In this document: positions 17,794 to 27,960 of the stretch, piece after piece
How positions within the stretch are numbered: the first letter of the stretch is position 1
How the letters are laid out: each line of letters opens with the position of its first letter
DNA from: Maribacter sp. MJ134
GTDB taxonomy: Bacteria; Bacteroidota; Bacteroidia; Flavobacteriales; Flavobacteriaceae
Length of the DNA: 64,000 nucleotides
Direction of reading: 5' to 3'
Assembly: GCF_003970695.1 (NCBI RefSeq)
Contig: NZ_CP034570.1
Location: 1,178,001 to 1,242,000, forward strand
Made by a program: the position numbers and the translations under genes
The notes under the pieces: model-generated
The model's input: the letters and a program-made list of their open reading frames with translations, nothing else
What the model was told of the DNA's origin: nothing
The model's database searches: none

Positions 17794-19851
17794 TTGATTA
17801 TAAAAATAATATTCAAATCTAAGATTTCATTCTCTTGCATTCTTTTCTTCCTCTTAGGTCTTCTACTCAACGCTCAAGATTCATCAAAGGATAGTTTAAT
17901 TCAACAAATCCAAACGATTAGAAATGAAGGAGAACAAGGGATAAAAAGTAATATTTACGTTGATTTGTTGACGGAACTAGCTGTAAAGTATAGATACAGA
18001 AACGCGGACAGTATTTTATTATTAGCGGACGAAGCCTTAAAATTATCCGATAAAACAAATTATACTGATGGCAAAGCTTTCTCTTTATTGCGAAAAGCGG
18101 ACTACTATTCCGATACGGGCAAAGAAGAGAAAGCCAATGAATTGTATACGCGATCGAAAAAGTTAGCTGCTGCATCCCGTAATCCTATATTAAGAGTAGA
18201 GATCTTAAAGAGTATCGCCACACACGAATTCGTAAGTCAAAACCTCGAAAACACCGTTAAGGCCTCCTATGAAGGTATTGAGATAGCCAGCGATAATAAG
18301 TTGTTTGAATTGGAATCCAAACTAAGGCATAATTTGGGGTATTGCTACAGTTCTTATAAATTATATGATGAAGCACTTGTAGAATATTTAATAGCTGATA
18401 GTCTTTGGACATTAGCAAAAGGAAATTCGTATCAGAGGGCAACAACATTATCTAACATTGCACTGAACGCTATAGAAAAAGGAGATTTAAATCTTGGCAA
18501 GAGTTATAGTGAAGAAAGTATCGCTATCCTTGAACAGCAAAATGAGCCGCTTTGGCTATCAAGGGTTTATAGAACAAAATGCAGGTATTATATTAAAAAA
18601 CAAAATTACGAAAAGGCTTTAAAATGGATTAAAAAATCCGATAGTGCGCTATCCATAATTTACAATCCACGAGATCAAATGGAAATTGATTTAACAAGAT
18701 CTACCATCCTTAACAATTTGAATAATCAGAGTGAAGCTAAAAAATATGCATTAATTACGTTGGAAGCGGCCTTGAGTTTCAAAGATTCGCTTACACAGGC
18801 TAAATCGTATGACATTCTAGAAAAAATAGAGGGACAAACAAAAAATGCCTACGCATATCATCAAAAAAGTGAAAAAATAAGAAGTTTACTAAATGAGAAC
18901 GGTAAAGTACAAAATTTAGCGCTACTTAGAGCTAAGATGGATTTCGCAAAAGAAAAGGAAAAACTCAACTTGAAAAACTTAAGAAACAACTTAACACAAC
19001 AAAAACATTTTCAGTGGATAACCGCTGCGCTCTTAACAACAATCATCATAGCTTTAATTGTCTATAAATCTAATAGAAGGGAAAAACTACTGAACAAACA
19101 ACTCGAAGAAAAAACAAAAATTCTCTCTGAAAGTCAGACAATATTAAATCAAATTAACAATAATCAAGATAAGCTTTTCTCAATCGTTGGTCACGATTTA
19201 AGAGGTCCTATCGTCTCCTTAAGAGAGCTTGTTGATTTTACCTTGGAGAATAAATCAGGTAAGGAATATTTCACCAGGTTTGCCCCTAAATTAAGAAAAG
19301 ATTTAGACCACATACATTTTACATTGGACAATCTTCTGAGTTGGGGCCAGTCGCAAATGAAAGGGGCTACTATTCGCAAAGAAGCCATAAACCTTATAGA
19401 AGAATTCAAAACCATACACCAATTTTGTCAAAAAACATTAGACCAAAAAAGTATAACTCTAAAACAAGACCTTTCAGAGAATTTAGAAGTAAGCTGCGAT
19501 AGAAATCATTTTAATATCGTATTTAGAAACTTAATCTGTAATGCTACTAAATTCTCTAACGAAAATGGAACCGTAATCATAAGCGCGGTAAAAAAAGAGG
19601 GTAACGTCGTTATCAGCATTAGGGACAATGGTATTGGCATGTCCCAAGAGGTTTTGAACAAGGTGTTCAATAGTTCAGAGCATTATTCAACGTTCGGTAC
19701 CAATAACGAAAGAGGAACAGGGCTTGGGATTAAACTATGTAAAGAAATGTTGAAGAGAAATAATGGTTCTATTTGCCCGGAAAGTAAGGTGAATTCAGGA
19801 ACTATTATTTACGTTGCACTGCCCATTGCAAAGCGTCAGCAATCAGCATGA
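17794..19851 (+). CDS. TPR sensor histidine kinase, first of three tandem paralogues
   Basis: 685 residues: a signal peptide (to LLNAQ, about 27), a periplasmic region of tetratricopeptide-like repeats (about 40-370), a transmembrane helix (about 408-426), a coiled-coil linker, then the kinase. The H-box is VGHDLRGP with His467. The N-box (NLICNATKFS), G1 (RDNGIGM) and G2 (GTGLGIK) boxes are all intact, so it should be active. The start is TTG; no ATG precedes the signal peptide in frame. No response regulator is adjacent. The signal sensed is unknown; TPR sensors usually bind proteins or peptides. Confidence 0.9.
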   Translation: MIIKIIFKSKISFSCILFFLLGLLLNAQDSSKDSLIQQIQTIRNEGEQGIKSNIYVDLLTELAVKYRYRNADSILLLADEALKLSDKTNYTDGKAFSLLRKADYYSDTGKEEKANELYTRSKKLAAASRNPILRVEILKSIATHEFVSQNLENTVKASYEGIEIASDNKLFELESKLRHNLGYCYSSYKLYDEALVEYLIADSLWTLAKGNSYQRATTLSNIALNAIEKGDLNLGKSYSEESIAILEQQNEPLWLSRVYRTKCRYYIKKQNYEKALKWIKKSDSALSIIYNPRDQMEIDLTRSTILNNLNNQSEAKKYALITLEAALSFKDSLTQAKSYDILEKIEGQTKNAYAYHQKSEKIRSLLNENGKVQNLALLRAKMDFAKEKEKLNLKNLRNNLTQQKHFQWITAALLTTIIIALIVYKSNRREKLLNKQLEEKTKILSESQTILNQINNNQDKLFSIVGHDLRGPIVSLRELVDFTLENKSGKEYFTRFAPKLRKDLDHIHFTLDNLLSWGQSQMKGATIRKEAINLIEEFKTIHQFCQKTLDQKSITLKQDLSENLEVSCDRNHFNIVFRNLICNATKFSNENGTVIISAVKKEGNVVISIRDNGIGMSQEVLNKVFNSSEHYSTFGTNNERGTGLGIKLCKEMLKRNNGSICPESKVNSGTIIYVALPIAKRQQSA

Positions 19852-19974
19852 TTGATTTACACTACACATTTTAACGTTATAAATTTATTTCTACTTGATT
19901 GGTTATTTGATTATTTTTAAAACGCAACAAATCAACTTCTTAGTTTTGGAATATTAAATAAAACAAATCAGCTA

Positions 19975-22005
19975 TTGTATAAGCTTCGCATTTTTGTATT
20001 AGTTTTCTTTCATCTCAGTTTTTTAAAGAGTTTTTCCCAAAACTCTAAAATAGATAGCCTTAGAACTATCATTTTCAACTATGAAGCTACAAATCCTAAT
20101 TTTGAAAGAGACACTGTGTACATTCGACATTTGCTGAATTTAAGTACCAATTTTCGTTATATTAATTTGGATAGTGTGTTAGTCTATGCAGAGACTTCCA
20201 AAAAATTAAGTGATCCCATTGGCTATAAATACGGCGTTCTAGCCTCCAACAAAGAAATAGGTAATGGTTATATGCTAAAGGGCGATTATGAAAGAGCGAA
20301 AGAGATACACCTAAAAAACTTAGTCGATACAAAAGTAAATAAAGAACATAAACTCGTAACGGAAACGTACAACTCTATATGCTATATCTACATACGAAAT
20401 AGTAATTATCCTATGGCATACAAGACTTCTTTAGAAGCAATAGACTATGCATATGAACATAAGGACTACAAAAATACAATTGTAATGAAACTAAATGTAG
20501 GCGTTATGTTCTCATTACTGAAGGATTTTGAGAATTCGCTGCGTTACTTCAATGATTGTTTAAAATATCAAGAAATCTATGACATAAGAGTAAATGAAGG
20601 TATGGTACATGCAAATATTGGGTATTCCTATTTACATTTAAAAGAATATCAAAAAGCGATAGACCACTTAAGTAAAGCCCTAGATATTTTCAAGAAATCC
20701 CAAATACCTCAATGGCAAGCATTTACCTATGTGACCTTGGGTAAAGTATTTTTCGAAAAAAACGACCTAAAAAAAGCACTTGAATTCTTCAAGAAGGCTG
20801 AAAACGAACATAAACAGATTGAGGATAAGAAAGGTACTATAGATATGAAAATAGGATTAGCAAATACCTATTTTCTATTAAAGCAACCAGATTTAGCCAA
20901 ACAGTATGCCAAAAAAGCGAAGGTTTTGGCAGAAGACCATAGGTATCTAGAAGGGCTACTAGGTTCATCAGAAATTTTATATAAGCTCAGTAAGAGTAAT
21001 AATAGTTGGAAGGAATCACTTGTTCATTTAGAATATGCCCGTAAAATAGGAGATTCAATCTCTTTTGAAAAAAACAAGAATATTCTTTTAATGGATGAGG
21101 CCAGACTTAACTACAAAAAAGAAAAAGAAAATATTAAAGCTTTGGCGGACAACACTATAGCGAGACAAAAAAGATATGTTGCATGGGCACTAATTGCATT
21201 TTTTATAGCCGTTTTGGCGGCCTTGTTCATATACAGGTCTAATAGAATGGCAAAACATTTAAATAAAAAACTTGCTGATCAAGCGCAAACACTCTACGAA
21301 AGTCAAAGAAGCCTTAATCGAATCAATAAAAATCAAGAAAAGTTATTTTCCATAGTCGGGCATGATCTTCGAGGACCTATTGTGTCCCTTAAAGAACTTG
21401 TAGGTCTAAGTCTGGAGAGCGACTCTGGAGAGGAGTATTTTTTACGTTTTGCGCCAAAACTTAAAAACGATTTAGACCACATTCACTTTATGTTGGACAA
21501 TCTTTTGAATTGGGGTCAAAACCAAATGATGGGTGCGACGTTAAAAGCTGAAACAATTGATGTAAGAGATGAAATGATGGCCATAATACAGTTATTTCAA
21601 AAAAATATCGAGACCAAAAAAATTACACTTAACAACAACATAGAAAACGGAACTAAAGTCTTATTAGATTTGAACCACTTCTGTATCATTTTTAGGAATT
21701 TGATAAGCAATGCCATCAAGTTTACGCAAGAGCACGGCACTATTGATATTAATGGTATTGAGGTAAAAAACCAACTAAAAATTACCATTAAGGACAACGG
21801 GGTCGGTATGAGTAAAGAAGTTCAAGAGAAATTATTCAAGAATGCAGAGCACTATACGACTTTTGGTACGAACAATGAAAGAGGTACCGGTTTAGGATTA
21901 TTGCTGTGCAAAGAAATGATAGAAAAAAATAATGGTACAATTCATGTAGAAAGTGAATTAAGAAAGGGAAGTGAATTTCACATATACCTTCCCACAAATA
22001 CGTAA
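19975..22005 (+). CDS. TPR sensor histidine kinase, second of three tandem paralogues
   Basis: 676 residues with the same order as its upstream neighbour: signal peptide (KSFSQ, about 22), TPR-like repeats (clear at YLHLKEYQKAIDHL and KNDLKKALEFFKKA), a membrane helix (about 401-421), an H-box with His463 in VGHDLRGP, an N-box NLISNAIKF, and G2 GTGLGLLLC. The kinase half is close to that of the first paralogue, including EYFxRFAPKL and GTNNERGTG, so the pair arose by duplication. Also a TTG start. The 123-base gap upstream leaves room for its own promoter, but I see no clear one. Confidence 0.9.
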   Translation: MYKLRIFVLVFFHLSFLKSFSQNSKIDSLRTIIFNYEATNPNFERDTVYIRHLLNLSTNFRYINLDSVLVYAETSKKLSDPIGYKYGVLASNKEIGNGYMLKGDYERAKEIHLKNLVDTKVNKEHKLVTETYNSICYIYIRNSNYPMAYKTSLEAIDYAYEHKDYKNTIVMKLNVGVMFSLLKDFENSLRYFNDCLKYQEIYDIRVNEGMVHANIGYSYLHLKEYQKAIDHLSKALDIFKKSQIPQWQAFTYVTLGKVFFEKNDLKKALEFFKKAENEHKQIEDKKGTIDMKIGLANTYFLLKQPDLAKQYAKKAKVLAEDHRYLEGLLGSSEILYKLSKSNNSWKESLVHLEYARKIGDSISFEKNKNILLMDEARLNYKKEKENIKALADNTIARQKRYVAWALIAFFIAVLAALFIYRSNRMAKHLNKKLADQAQTLYESQRSLNRINKNQEKLFSIVGHDLRGPIVSLKELVGLSLESDSGEEYFLRFAPKLKNDLDHIHFMLDNLLNWGQNQMMGATLKAETIDVRDEMMAIIQLFQKNIETKKITLNNNIENGTKVLLDLNHFCIIFRNLISNAIKFTQEHGTIDINGIEVKNQLKITIKDNGVGMSKEVQEKLFKNAEHYTTFGTNNERGTGLGLLLCKEMIEKNNGTIHVESELRKGSEFHIYLPTNT

Positions 22006-22231
22006 CAGAATTACGGCTCCAATACTTTTTGAGTCACATCTAAATTCAATCATTCTAGTTAAGGTTCAGATAATTACAATAGCTTATAATTCTATTAAAG
22101 GCATACTTTTTATCGATGAAATGCATAAAATTGCCGACAAAACACACAAAAATGGGCGTTTCACAACATTAATTGCCTCGCCAGACCTAACTAGCACTAA
22201 ATTTAATCTCTATAATAGATTTTTAGAAATC

Positions 22232-24322
22232 ATGCTAGCCATAAATATTTCGTTAACTCGAACGGTCACCTACATAAGGACAAGTTATATAATGCTTTTG
22301 GGCTTAGTAGCTATAACCCTTAACGTTAATTCGCAAGTTAATCTACGTGATAGTCTTAAGCACAATATTATTAAACTTCAAAAAAGTAAAGGATTTCAAA
22401 GTACGGACACCCTTTATATTAGTGCTCTTTTGGAGTTGGGCAATGCACAGCGCTATTACCAATTGGATAGTTTGCTGTTACTTTCCAAAAAAGCCTTGGA
22501 ATTAAGTAAAAAGTCGAACTATAAAAGGGGTGTAGCCGAATCTCACTCAGGAATTGGAACTTTTTATTCTGATAGAGGTAAACATAAAGAAGCAATCAAA
22601 TACTTCAAAAAAGCTATAGAAATAGCTCACGAGCTAAATGATACAGACTTAAAACTATTAATGATTAATGATTTAGCAGGTGAATATAGTTATCAGGGAA
22701 ATTACGCATTAGCTCTAAAAGAATACTTAAGGGCTGTGGAAATGGCCGACCTAGTGGATAATAAAGATATGTTATCCGTCATAAACGAGAATATTGCCGG
22801 ACTATATGTAGAGCAGAAAGATTTTAAACAAGCGATGCTTTTCTACAAAAAGGTGAAATCGCTCAATGAAGAAATCGGTAATCCCATCTTTATGGCAGAA
22901 ACGATGAGCAATATGGCCTCTGCCTATGCTGACATGGGAGAATTGGACCACGCTATGTTCAATGCCAATAGTGCTATACGAGTATTTGAAGACGAAAAAA
23001 TAATGGATTGGCTTGCATACGCTTATGAGATAAAGGGGAAAACGTACCTAAAACAAAAGAAATATACTTGGGCCATGTATTGGTATAGGCAAAGTGAGCT
23101 CTTACACAAAGAGCTTAATGACGATAGATCGGAAATACCCCTTTTAAATGGTATGGCAGAAGCAAGTCTTTATATGAATAAAGATAGTATAGCCGAGGTT
23201 TACGCTCATAGAGCTCACAAACTCTCAAGAAAAATAGAAGACATCGCTGGTACTAAGAACTGCGCCAAGACCCTTTACAACATATATAAGAACAAGGGTG
23301 ATTTTGCTACCGCTTTGGAGTACCATGAGCTTTTTCAAAAAATAAGCGATACGCTTACGCGAAAAGAAAATAAGAAAGGGCTAACCATGCTCAAGACCAA
23401 AATTGAATATGATCAACAGAAGGAACAGTTAATTTTAGAAAACGAAAAGGCACTAGCCAAACAGAAAAGTTATGTTTACGCAGCCCTTTTTATCCTATTC
23501 ATCTTTTTAGGCATCACGATTTTGATAAGAAGAAATGAAAAAATACAAAAGAAACTGAACAAGGAACTTATCTCCAAAAAGACAGATTTAGAAAAGAAAG
23601 AAGAACATTTAAAGGATGCGAATCAAACAAAGGATAAACTTTTCTCTATTATAGGACATGACCTTAGAGGTCCAATAGGAGCCTTTCAAGGGCTCATGAA
23701 GCTTTTTAAAGAAGGTGAAATGTCTAAAGAAGAATTCTTGGAATTTGTGCCCAAGCTCAAATCTGACATTGACCATATCGCCTTTACCCTGAACAATTTG
23801 CTCTCTTGGGGGCAAACACAAATGGACGGTTCGGTAACCAAACCAACAGTAACGTCACTAGAAACAATAGTATTGGAAAATATTGCGCTTCTTTCGGAAA
23901 TCGCCAATAACAAATCTATAAAACTAATTAACCGGATTGAAGCCAATACCTTGACCTGGGTAGACACCAATCAAATCGATATCGTTATACGAAACTTGAT
24001 CAGTAACGCTCTTAAATTCACTCCTGAAAAAGGAATGGTCACCATAGGCGCGGTTGAAAAATCTAAATATTGGGAAATCTACGTAAGGGATAATGGTGTT
24101 GGAATGAACGAAGAGACCTTAGGGAAAATTTTCAATAAAAGTTCCAATCATACCACTTACGGAACCAACGATGAAAAAGGTACTGGCTTAGGATTGTCCT
24201 TGTGCAAAGAAATGGTAGAAAAGAACAAAGGAATCATTTGGGTAGATAGTGCAATTAATAGAGGCTCTAGCTTTTACTTTACAGTTCCCAAAGCGCAAAA
24301 AGAATATAAAATAACCGCTTAG
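22232..24322 (+). CDS. TPR sensor histidine kinase, third of three tandem paralogues
   Basis: About 696 residues from ATG 22232, which matches the size of the other two. The frame is open further upstream into the previous gene, but that part lacks the paralogues' pattern. The signal sequence ends near NVNSQ. TPR repeats are the clearest of the three (YSDRGKHKEAIKYFKKA, YSYQGNYALALKEYL). The membrane helix lies at about 414-433. The H-box has His476 (IGHDLRGP); the N-box is NLISNALKF and G2 is GTGLGLSLC. It is more diverged from the first two. Its 3' end overlaps bshB1 by 4 bases, convergently. Confidence 0.88.
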   Translation: MLAINISLTRTVTYIRTSYIMLLGLVAITLNVNSQVNLRDSLKHNIIKLQKSKGFQSTDTLYISALLELGNAQRYYQLDSLLLLSKKALELSKKSNYKRGVAESHSGIGTFYSDRGKHKEAIKYFKKAIEIAHELNDTDLKLLMINDLAGEYSYQGNYALALKEYLRAVEMADLVDNKDMLSVINENIAGLYVEQKDFKQAMLFYKKVKSLNEEIGNPIFMAETMSNMASAYADMGELDHAMFNANSAIRVFEDEKIMDWLAYAYEIKGKTYLKQKKYTWAMYWYRQSELLHKELNDDRSEIPLLNGMAEASLYMNKDSIAEVYAHRAHKLSRKIEDIAGTKNCAKTLYNIYKNKGDFATALEYHELFQKISDTLTRKENKKGLTMLKTKIEYDQQKEQLILENEKALAKQKSYVYAALFILFIFLGITILIRRNEKIQKKLNKELISKKTDLEKKEEHLKDANQTKDKLFSIIGHDLRGPIGAFQGLMKLFKEGEMSKEEFLEFVPKLKSDIDHIAFTLNNLLSWGQTQMDGSVTKPTVTSLETIVLENIALLSEIANNKSIKLINRIEANTLTWVDTNQIDIVIRNLISNALKFTPEKGMVTIGAVEKSKYWEIYVRDNGVGMNEETLGKIFNKSSNHTTYGTNDEKGTGLGLSLCKEMVEKNKGIIWVDSAINRGSSFYFTVPKAQKEYKITA

Positions 24323-25035
24323 ATGATATCACTCAAAGAATCTACCGCTATCATCCTTTCCACGGTAAAACCTTCGGCATAATCCTTTCCAATTAGCCTT
24401 CCCATATCCTGTGCTCTGTAACGCACACTTTCAATAAATGTTTTACTACTTATCGGTGTTTCGGGTTCCTCACTATCCGGGTCATGAAATTGAGAACTGT
24501 ACGCTAGAATGGCTTCCGTTTTTTTATCCATAAAGCCAGTAATATCAACTACGAAATCGGGAACCAAGTTTTTCCACTGTATATAATGATATACCAGTTT
24601 TGGTCTCCAAGGTTCTTGAACCACTCCCATTACTTCGGTTTCAATTTTGATAAGGCCGCTTAAAAAACAGGCGTCGCTTACTAATTTACTTCCTTTGCCA
24701 TGGTCTATATGCCTGTCATCAATAGCATTGCAAAGCACAATTTCCGGTTGATATTTACGCACCATTTTAATTACCTCTAATTGATGGGCTTCGTCGTTTA
24801 CAAAAAATCCATCTCTAAATTTGAGGTTTTCCCTGACTTGAATTTGAAGGATTTCACCAGCTGCGGCAGCCTCTTTATCTCTAATTTCAGCTGATCCACG
24901 AGTTCCAAGTTCGCCCCTTGTTAAATCAACGATGCCAATCTTCTTACCTTTGGAAACTTCTTTGGCTATGGTCCCCCCTGCCCCTAATTCAGCATCATCA
25001 GGGTGAGCGCCAAAAACTAATATGTCTAATTTCAT
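24319..25035 (-). CDS. bshB1: Bacillithiol biosynthesis deacetylase BshB1
   Basis: 238 residues of the GlcNAc-PI deacetylase fold. BshB1 removes the acetyl group from GlcNAc-malate to give GlcN-malate, the second step of bacillithiol synthesis. Zinc-site motifs are AHPDD (10-14) and HIDH (109-112); LTRGELGTRG (38-47) and the C-terminal region are typical of BshB1 rather than general PIG-L proteins. Other bsh genes are not in the window. The PLP enzyme of Cys/Met metabolism lies 60 bases upstream on the same strand and may share its transcript. Confidence 0.93.
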   Translation of the reverse strand: MKLDILVFGAHPDDAELGAGGTIAKEVSKGKKIGIVDLTRGELGTRGSAEIRDKEAAAAGEILQIQVRENLKFRDGFFVNDEAHQLEVIKMVRKYQPEIVLCNAIDDRHIDHGKGSKLVSDACFLSGLIKIETEVMGVVQEPWRPKLVYHYIQWKNLVPDFVVDITGFMDKKTEAILAYSSQFHDPDSEEPETPISSKTFIESVRYRAQDMGRLIGKDYAEGFTVERMIAVDSLSDII

Positions 25036-25095
25036 TTAAATGCCATTATATGCTATAAAGCGTTAGTCCAATTTTTTAACGGACATTACTAGGTG

Positions 25096-26274
25096 TTAGT
25101 TTTTCTCAGAAAAGACAGCCTTCTCTTTTGCAATTGTTAGAGCGCCTTCGATATCATCTATTAAATCAGCTACCTCTTCAATACCTACCGAGAAACGAAT
25201 TAAGCCATCCTTGATTCCTTGTTGTGCCCTGACCTCCGGACTCATAAGTGCATGGGAAGTCTGGGTCGGAGATAACACTGTACTCTCCACGCCTGCCAGG
25301 CTCATGGACGATTTAATCAAACCTAGCGATTTTTGAAATAAAGAGGCGTTCAAATACGGTTTTAGTTCAAAGGACAACATTCCGCCAAAGCCTTTCATCT
25401 GTTTTTTAGCCAGTTCATGGTCCCTGTGGGAAGGAAGGCCTGGATAATATACGCTATCTATATCCTCATGACCATTTAAATAGGTCGCCATGGCCATGGC
25501 ATTTTCGTTTTGAGCTCTAACACGTAAGCCCATGGTCTTGATACTACGTTCCAATAGCCAAACCGTATAATCACTTAAACTTCCTCCAAAATTTTTCGCT
25601 AAATGAAAAATACGTTCCATATGCGCTTCACTGGCCGCAACAGCACCAGCGCAAATATCTGAATGTCCACCCATGTATTTCGTAGCGCTATGAATAACAA
25701 TATCGATACCAAAATCTAATGGATTTTGATTTACCGGGCTAGCAAAGGTGTTGTCTATCATGGATACTATTCCACGCTTTTTTGCTAGGGCGGCAACAGC
25801 TTCTATATCTGTAATGGTCAACAGCGGGTTTGAAGGCGTTTCAATATAGATAACCTTCGTATTATCCTTAATTTTCACTTTGAAATCTTCTGCTTCCCAC
25901 CCCTCGGTGAAGGAATATGCTATACCGTATTTTTCAAACTCCTCTGTTACTAAATTATACGTACCGCCATATAGGGTTTGTTGCAATACTATATGGTCCC
26001 CAGCTCTCAAAAAAGACATTAGGGCCGTACTTACAGCAGCCATGCCACTTCCGAAAATAAGAGCCGATTCCGCATGCTCTAAAGCGGCAATTTTCTTACA
26101 TAATCCTTCTTGGTTGGGCGTATTAAAATATCTAGGATATCTTTTTACGTCAACGTCATCAAACGCGTAAGAAGTACTCATATATAGGGGAGAAATGGCC
26201 CCTTTGTGCTGTTTGTCCTCGAGTTCACCAACATGGGTACAAACCGTATTCAATCCTTTTTTAGAAACGTTCAT
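25096..26274 (-). CDS. Cys/Met-metabolism PLP enzyme (cystathionine gamma-synthase/lyase type)
   Basis: 392 residues, fold type I. The PLP lysine is Lys199 in HSATKYMGGHSD, with Asp174 (SMIDNTFASP) binding the pyridine nitrogen, and GSGMAA (75-80) for the phosphate. The family covers cystathionine gamma-synthase, gamma-lyase, beta-lyase and methionine gamma-lyase; sequence alone does not separate them safely. Adjacent to bshB1, so a role in cysteine supply for bacillithiol is plausible but inferred. Confidence 0.88.
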   Translation of the reverse strand: MNVSKKGLNTVCTHVGELEDKQHKGAISPLYMSTSYAFDDVDVKRYPRYFNTPNQEGLCKKIAALEHAESALIFGSGMAAVSTALMSFLRAGDHIVLQQTLYGGTYNLVTEEFEKYGIAYSFTEGWEAEDFKVKIKDNTKVIYIETPSNPLLTITDIEAVAALAKKRGIVSMIDNTFASPVNQNPLDFGIDIVIHSATKYMGGHSDICAGAVAASEAHMERIFHLAKNFGGSLSDYTVWLLERSIKTMGLRVRAQNENAMAMATYLNGHEDIDSVYYPGLPSHRDHELAKKQMKGFGGMLSFELKPYLNASLFQKSLGLIKSSMSLAGVESTVLSPTQTSHALMSPEVRAQQGIKDGLIRFSVGIEEVADLIDDIEGALTIAKEKAVFSEKN

Positions 26275-26313
26275 CCTTCTTTAAAATTTACAATTTAAAG
26301 GTACAAAATTACC

Positions 26314-27720
26314 TTATACTTGGAATTGTTTCCACCTTCCTCTTTTAAATAGAATAATTGCAATGATGGCCAACAAAACTTCGGCCAAGGTAATCGCCAT
26401 AAAAACTCCTAAAGCCCCTAATTCAAAATAAAAGGCAGCTATATATGCAAAAGGTAGTTGAAATAACCAAAAGGCCATAACATTTATCCTAGTAGGCGTT
26501 CTAGTATCACCAGAACCATTAAACGCTTGTGTTACGACCATGCCATAGGCATAGAAAATATAACCAGCAGCAATAATTTGTAGGCAAAGGCCACCATTTT
26601 CAACCACGACTGGGTTGTCATTGAACCATCCTACAATTTCCTTGGCAAAGAATAAATAGACAAGCGAAACAGCACCCATAAAATAGGCATTGTACTTTCC
26701 CGTTTTCCAAACAGACGTCTCTGCCCTATCAGGTTTTTTTGCTCCTAAGTTTTGTCCTACTAAGGTGGCCGCAGCATTACTCATTCCCCAAGAGGGCATA
26801 AGGGAAAATAGCATTACCCTAATTGCAATGGTATAACCGGCAAGTACTTCACTGCCAAATTCGGACATCATCCGCATTAAAAAGACCCAGCTAGATGTTC
26901 CTATTAAGAATTGGGCTATTCCTCCTAAAGAAATACGAACAAGGTTAATCATCACTTTAAGATTCAAAATTACATCCTTAGCTGCCAATTTAATACTACT
27001 CCAACCAAAAAATAGCACACATAGTTGAAACAGCACAGCTGTTCCCCGTCCAATATTGGTCGCAATGGCAGCACCCACAACACCGTATTCGGGAATTGGC
27101 CCCCAGCCGAAAATAAATAGGGGGTCTAGAATAATATTCAATCCATTAGACAGCACTAATGTCCACATGGCAACCGATGCATCTCCGGCACCCCTAAATA
27201 TGGCATTAATAAGAAATAATAACATAATGGTGATATTGCCACCTAATAGCAATTTGGTATAACCAAATCCCTCCTCAATAAGACTAGCCTCCGCTCCCAT
27301 CAATGAAAGGATGTCCTTAGCACATAAAAAACCAAGAACACCAATAACCACTGAAATGACTACTCCCAAACCTACAGCTTGTACAGCGGCTTCCTTAGCT
27401 CCTTGTACATCCTTTTCACCTATTCTCCTAGCAACTATGGCAGTTGCTGCCATACTCAAACCTATGGCAACCGCGTATATTAAAGTGACGACTGATTCTG
27501 TAAGCCCAATCGTGGCGACGGCATTTACACTTACCTGTGAAACGTAGGCAATATCTACTAGTGCAAAAATGGATTCCATGAGCATTTCCAATATCATGGG
27601 AACCGAAAGCATAAAAATAGCTTTACGAATGCTTCCTGAAGTAAATTCGGATTCCTTACCACTTATGGCAATCCAGAAATAATTAAAAAAATGTTGAACA
27701 GTTTGTATATATGACCTCAT
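26314..27720 (-). CDS. MATE-family efflux transporter
   Basis: 468 residues with about 12 transmembrane helices arranged as two similar halves, the first opening with RKAIFMLSVPMILEMLMES. MATE proteins use Na+ or H+ gradients to export drugs and metabolites. MGAEASLIEEGFGYTKLLL and GSGDTRTPTRINVMAFWLFQ-type segments are typical. It lies 39 bases upstream of the PLP enzyme on the same strand, so they may be co-transcribed. The substrate is unknown. Confidence 0.92.
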   Translation of the reverse strand: MRSYIQTVQHFFNYFWIAISGKESEFTSGSIRKAIFMLSVPMILEMLMESIFALVDIAYVSQVSVNAVATIGLTESVVTLIYAVAIGLSMAATAIVARRIGEKDVQGAKEAAVQAVGLGVVISVVIGVLGFLCAKDILSLMGAEASLIEEGFGYTKLLLGGNITIMLLFLINAIFRGAGDASVAMWTLVLSNGLNIILDPLFIFGWGPIPEYGVVGAAIATNIGRGTAVLFQLCVLFFGWSSIKLAAKDVILNLKVMINLVRISLGGIAQFLIGTSSWVFLMRMMSEFGSEVLAGYTIAIRVMLFSLMPSWGMSNAAATLVGQNLGAKKPDRAETSVWKTGKYNAYFMGAVSLVYLFFAKEIVGWFNDNPVVVENGGLCLQIIAAGYIFYAYGMVVTQAFNGSGDTRTPTRINVMAFWLFQLPFAYIAAFYFELGALGVFMAITLAEVLLAIIAIILFKRGRWKQFQV

Positions 27721-27960
27721 AAATAGAAATTTGAATTATTGAAAAAGAAGTGTAGCCCGATAAACCGGCGTTAGGACGGCGATTTACAATTATGCCTAGC
27801 GGCAATGAGCATTGGTATCAATAAAATTTCTAGAGCTTCATAACACCTCAAATATGAGAAAAATTATGCTACCTTAGAAAACTGATTACATAATTTCTTC
27901 TATAATTTTTCTTTTGAAGGACTAAACAATATTTTCACTAAAACATAATAAGCCACGAAT

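Noticed and set aside
21971-22231. Upstream in-frame extension of the third kinase, overlapping the end of the second
   Set aside because: The extra residues lack a signal peptide or similarity to the paralogues; ATG 22232 gives the same length and layout as the other two.
27721-27960. GC-richer patch with short inverted pieces (GCCGGCG-like) between the MATE and M14 genes
   Set aside because: The pieces do not form a long stem or a T-tract, and no promoter element was clear; I could not assign any role.
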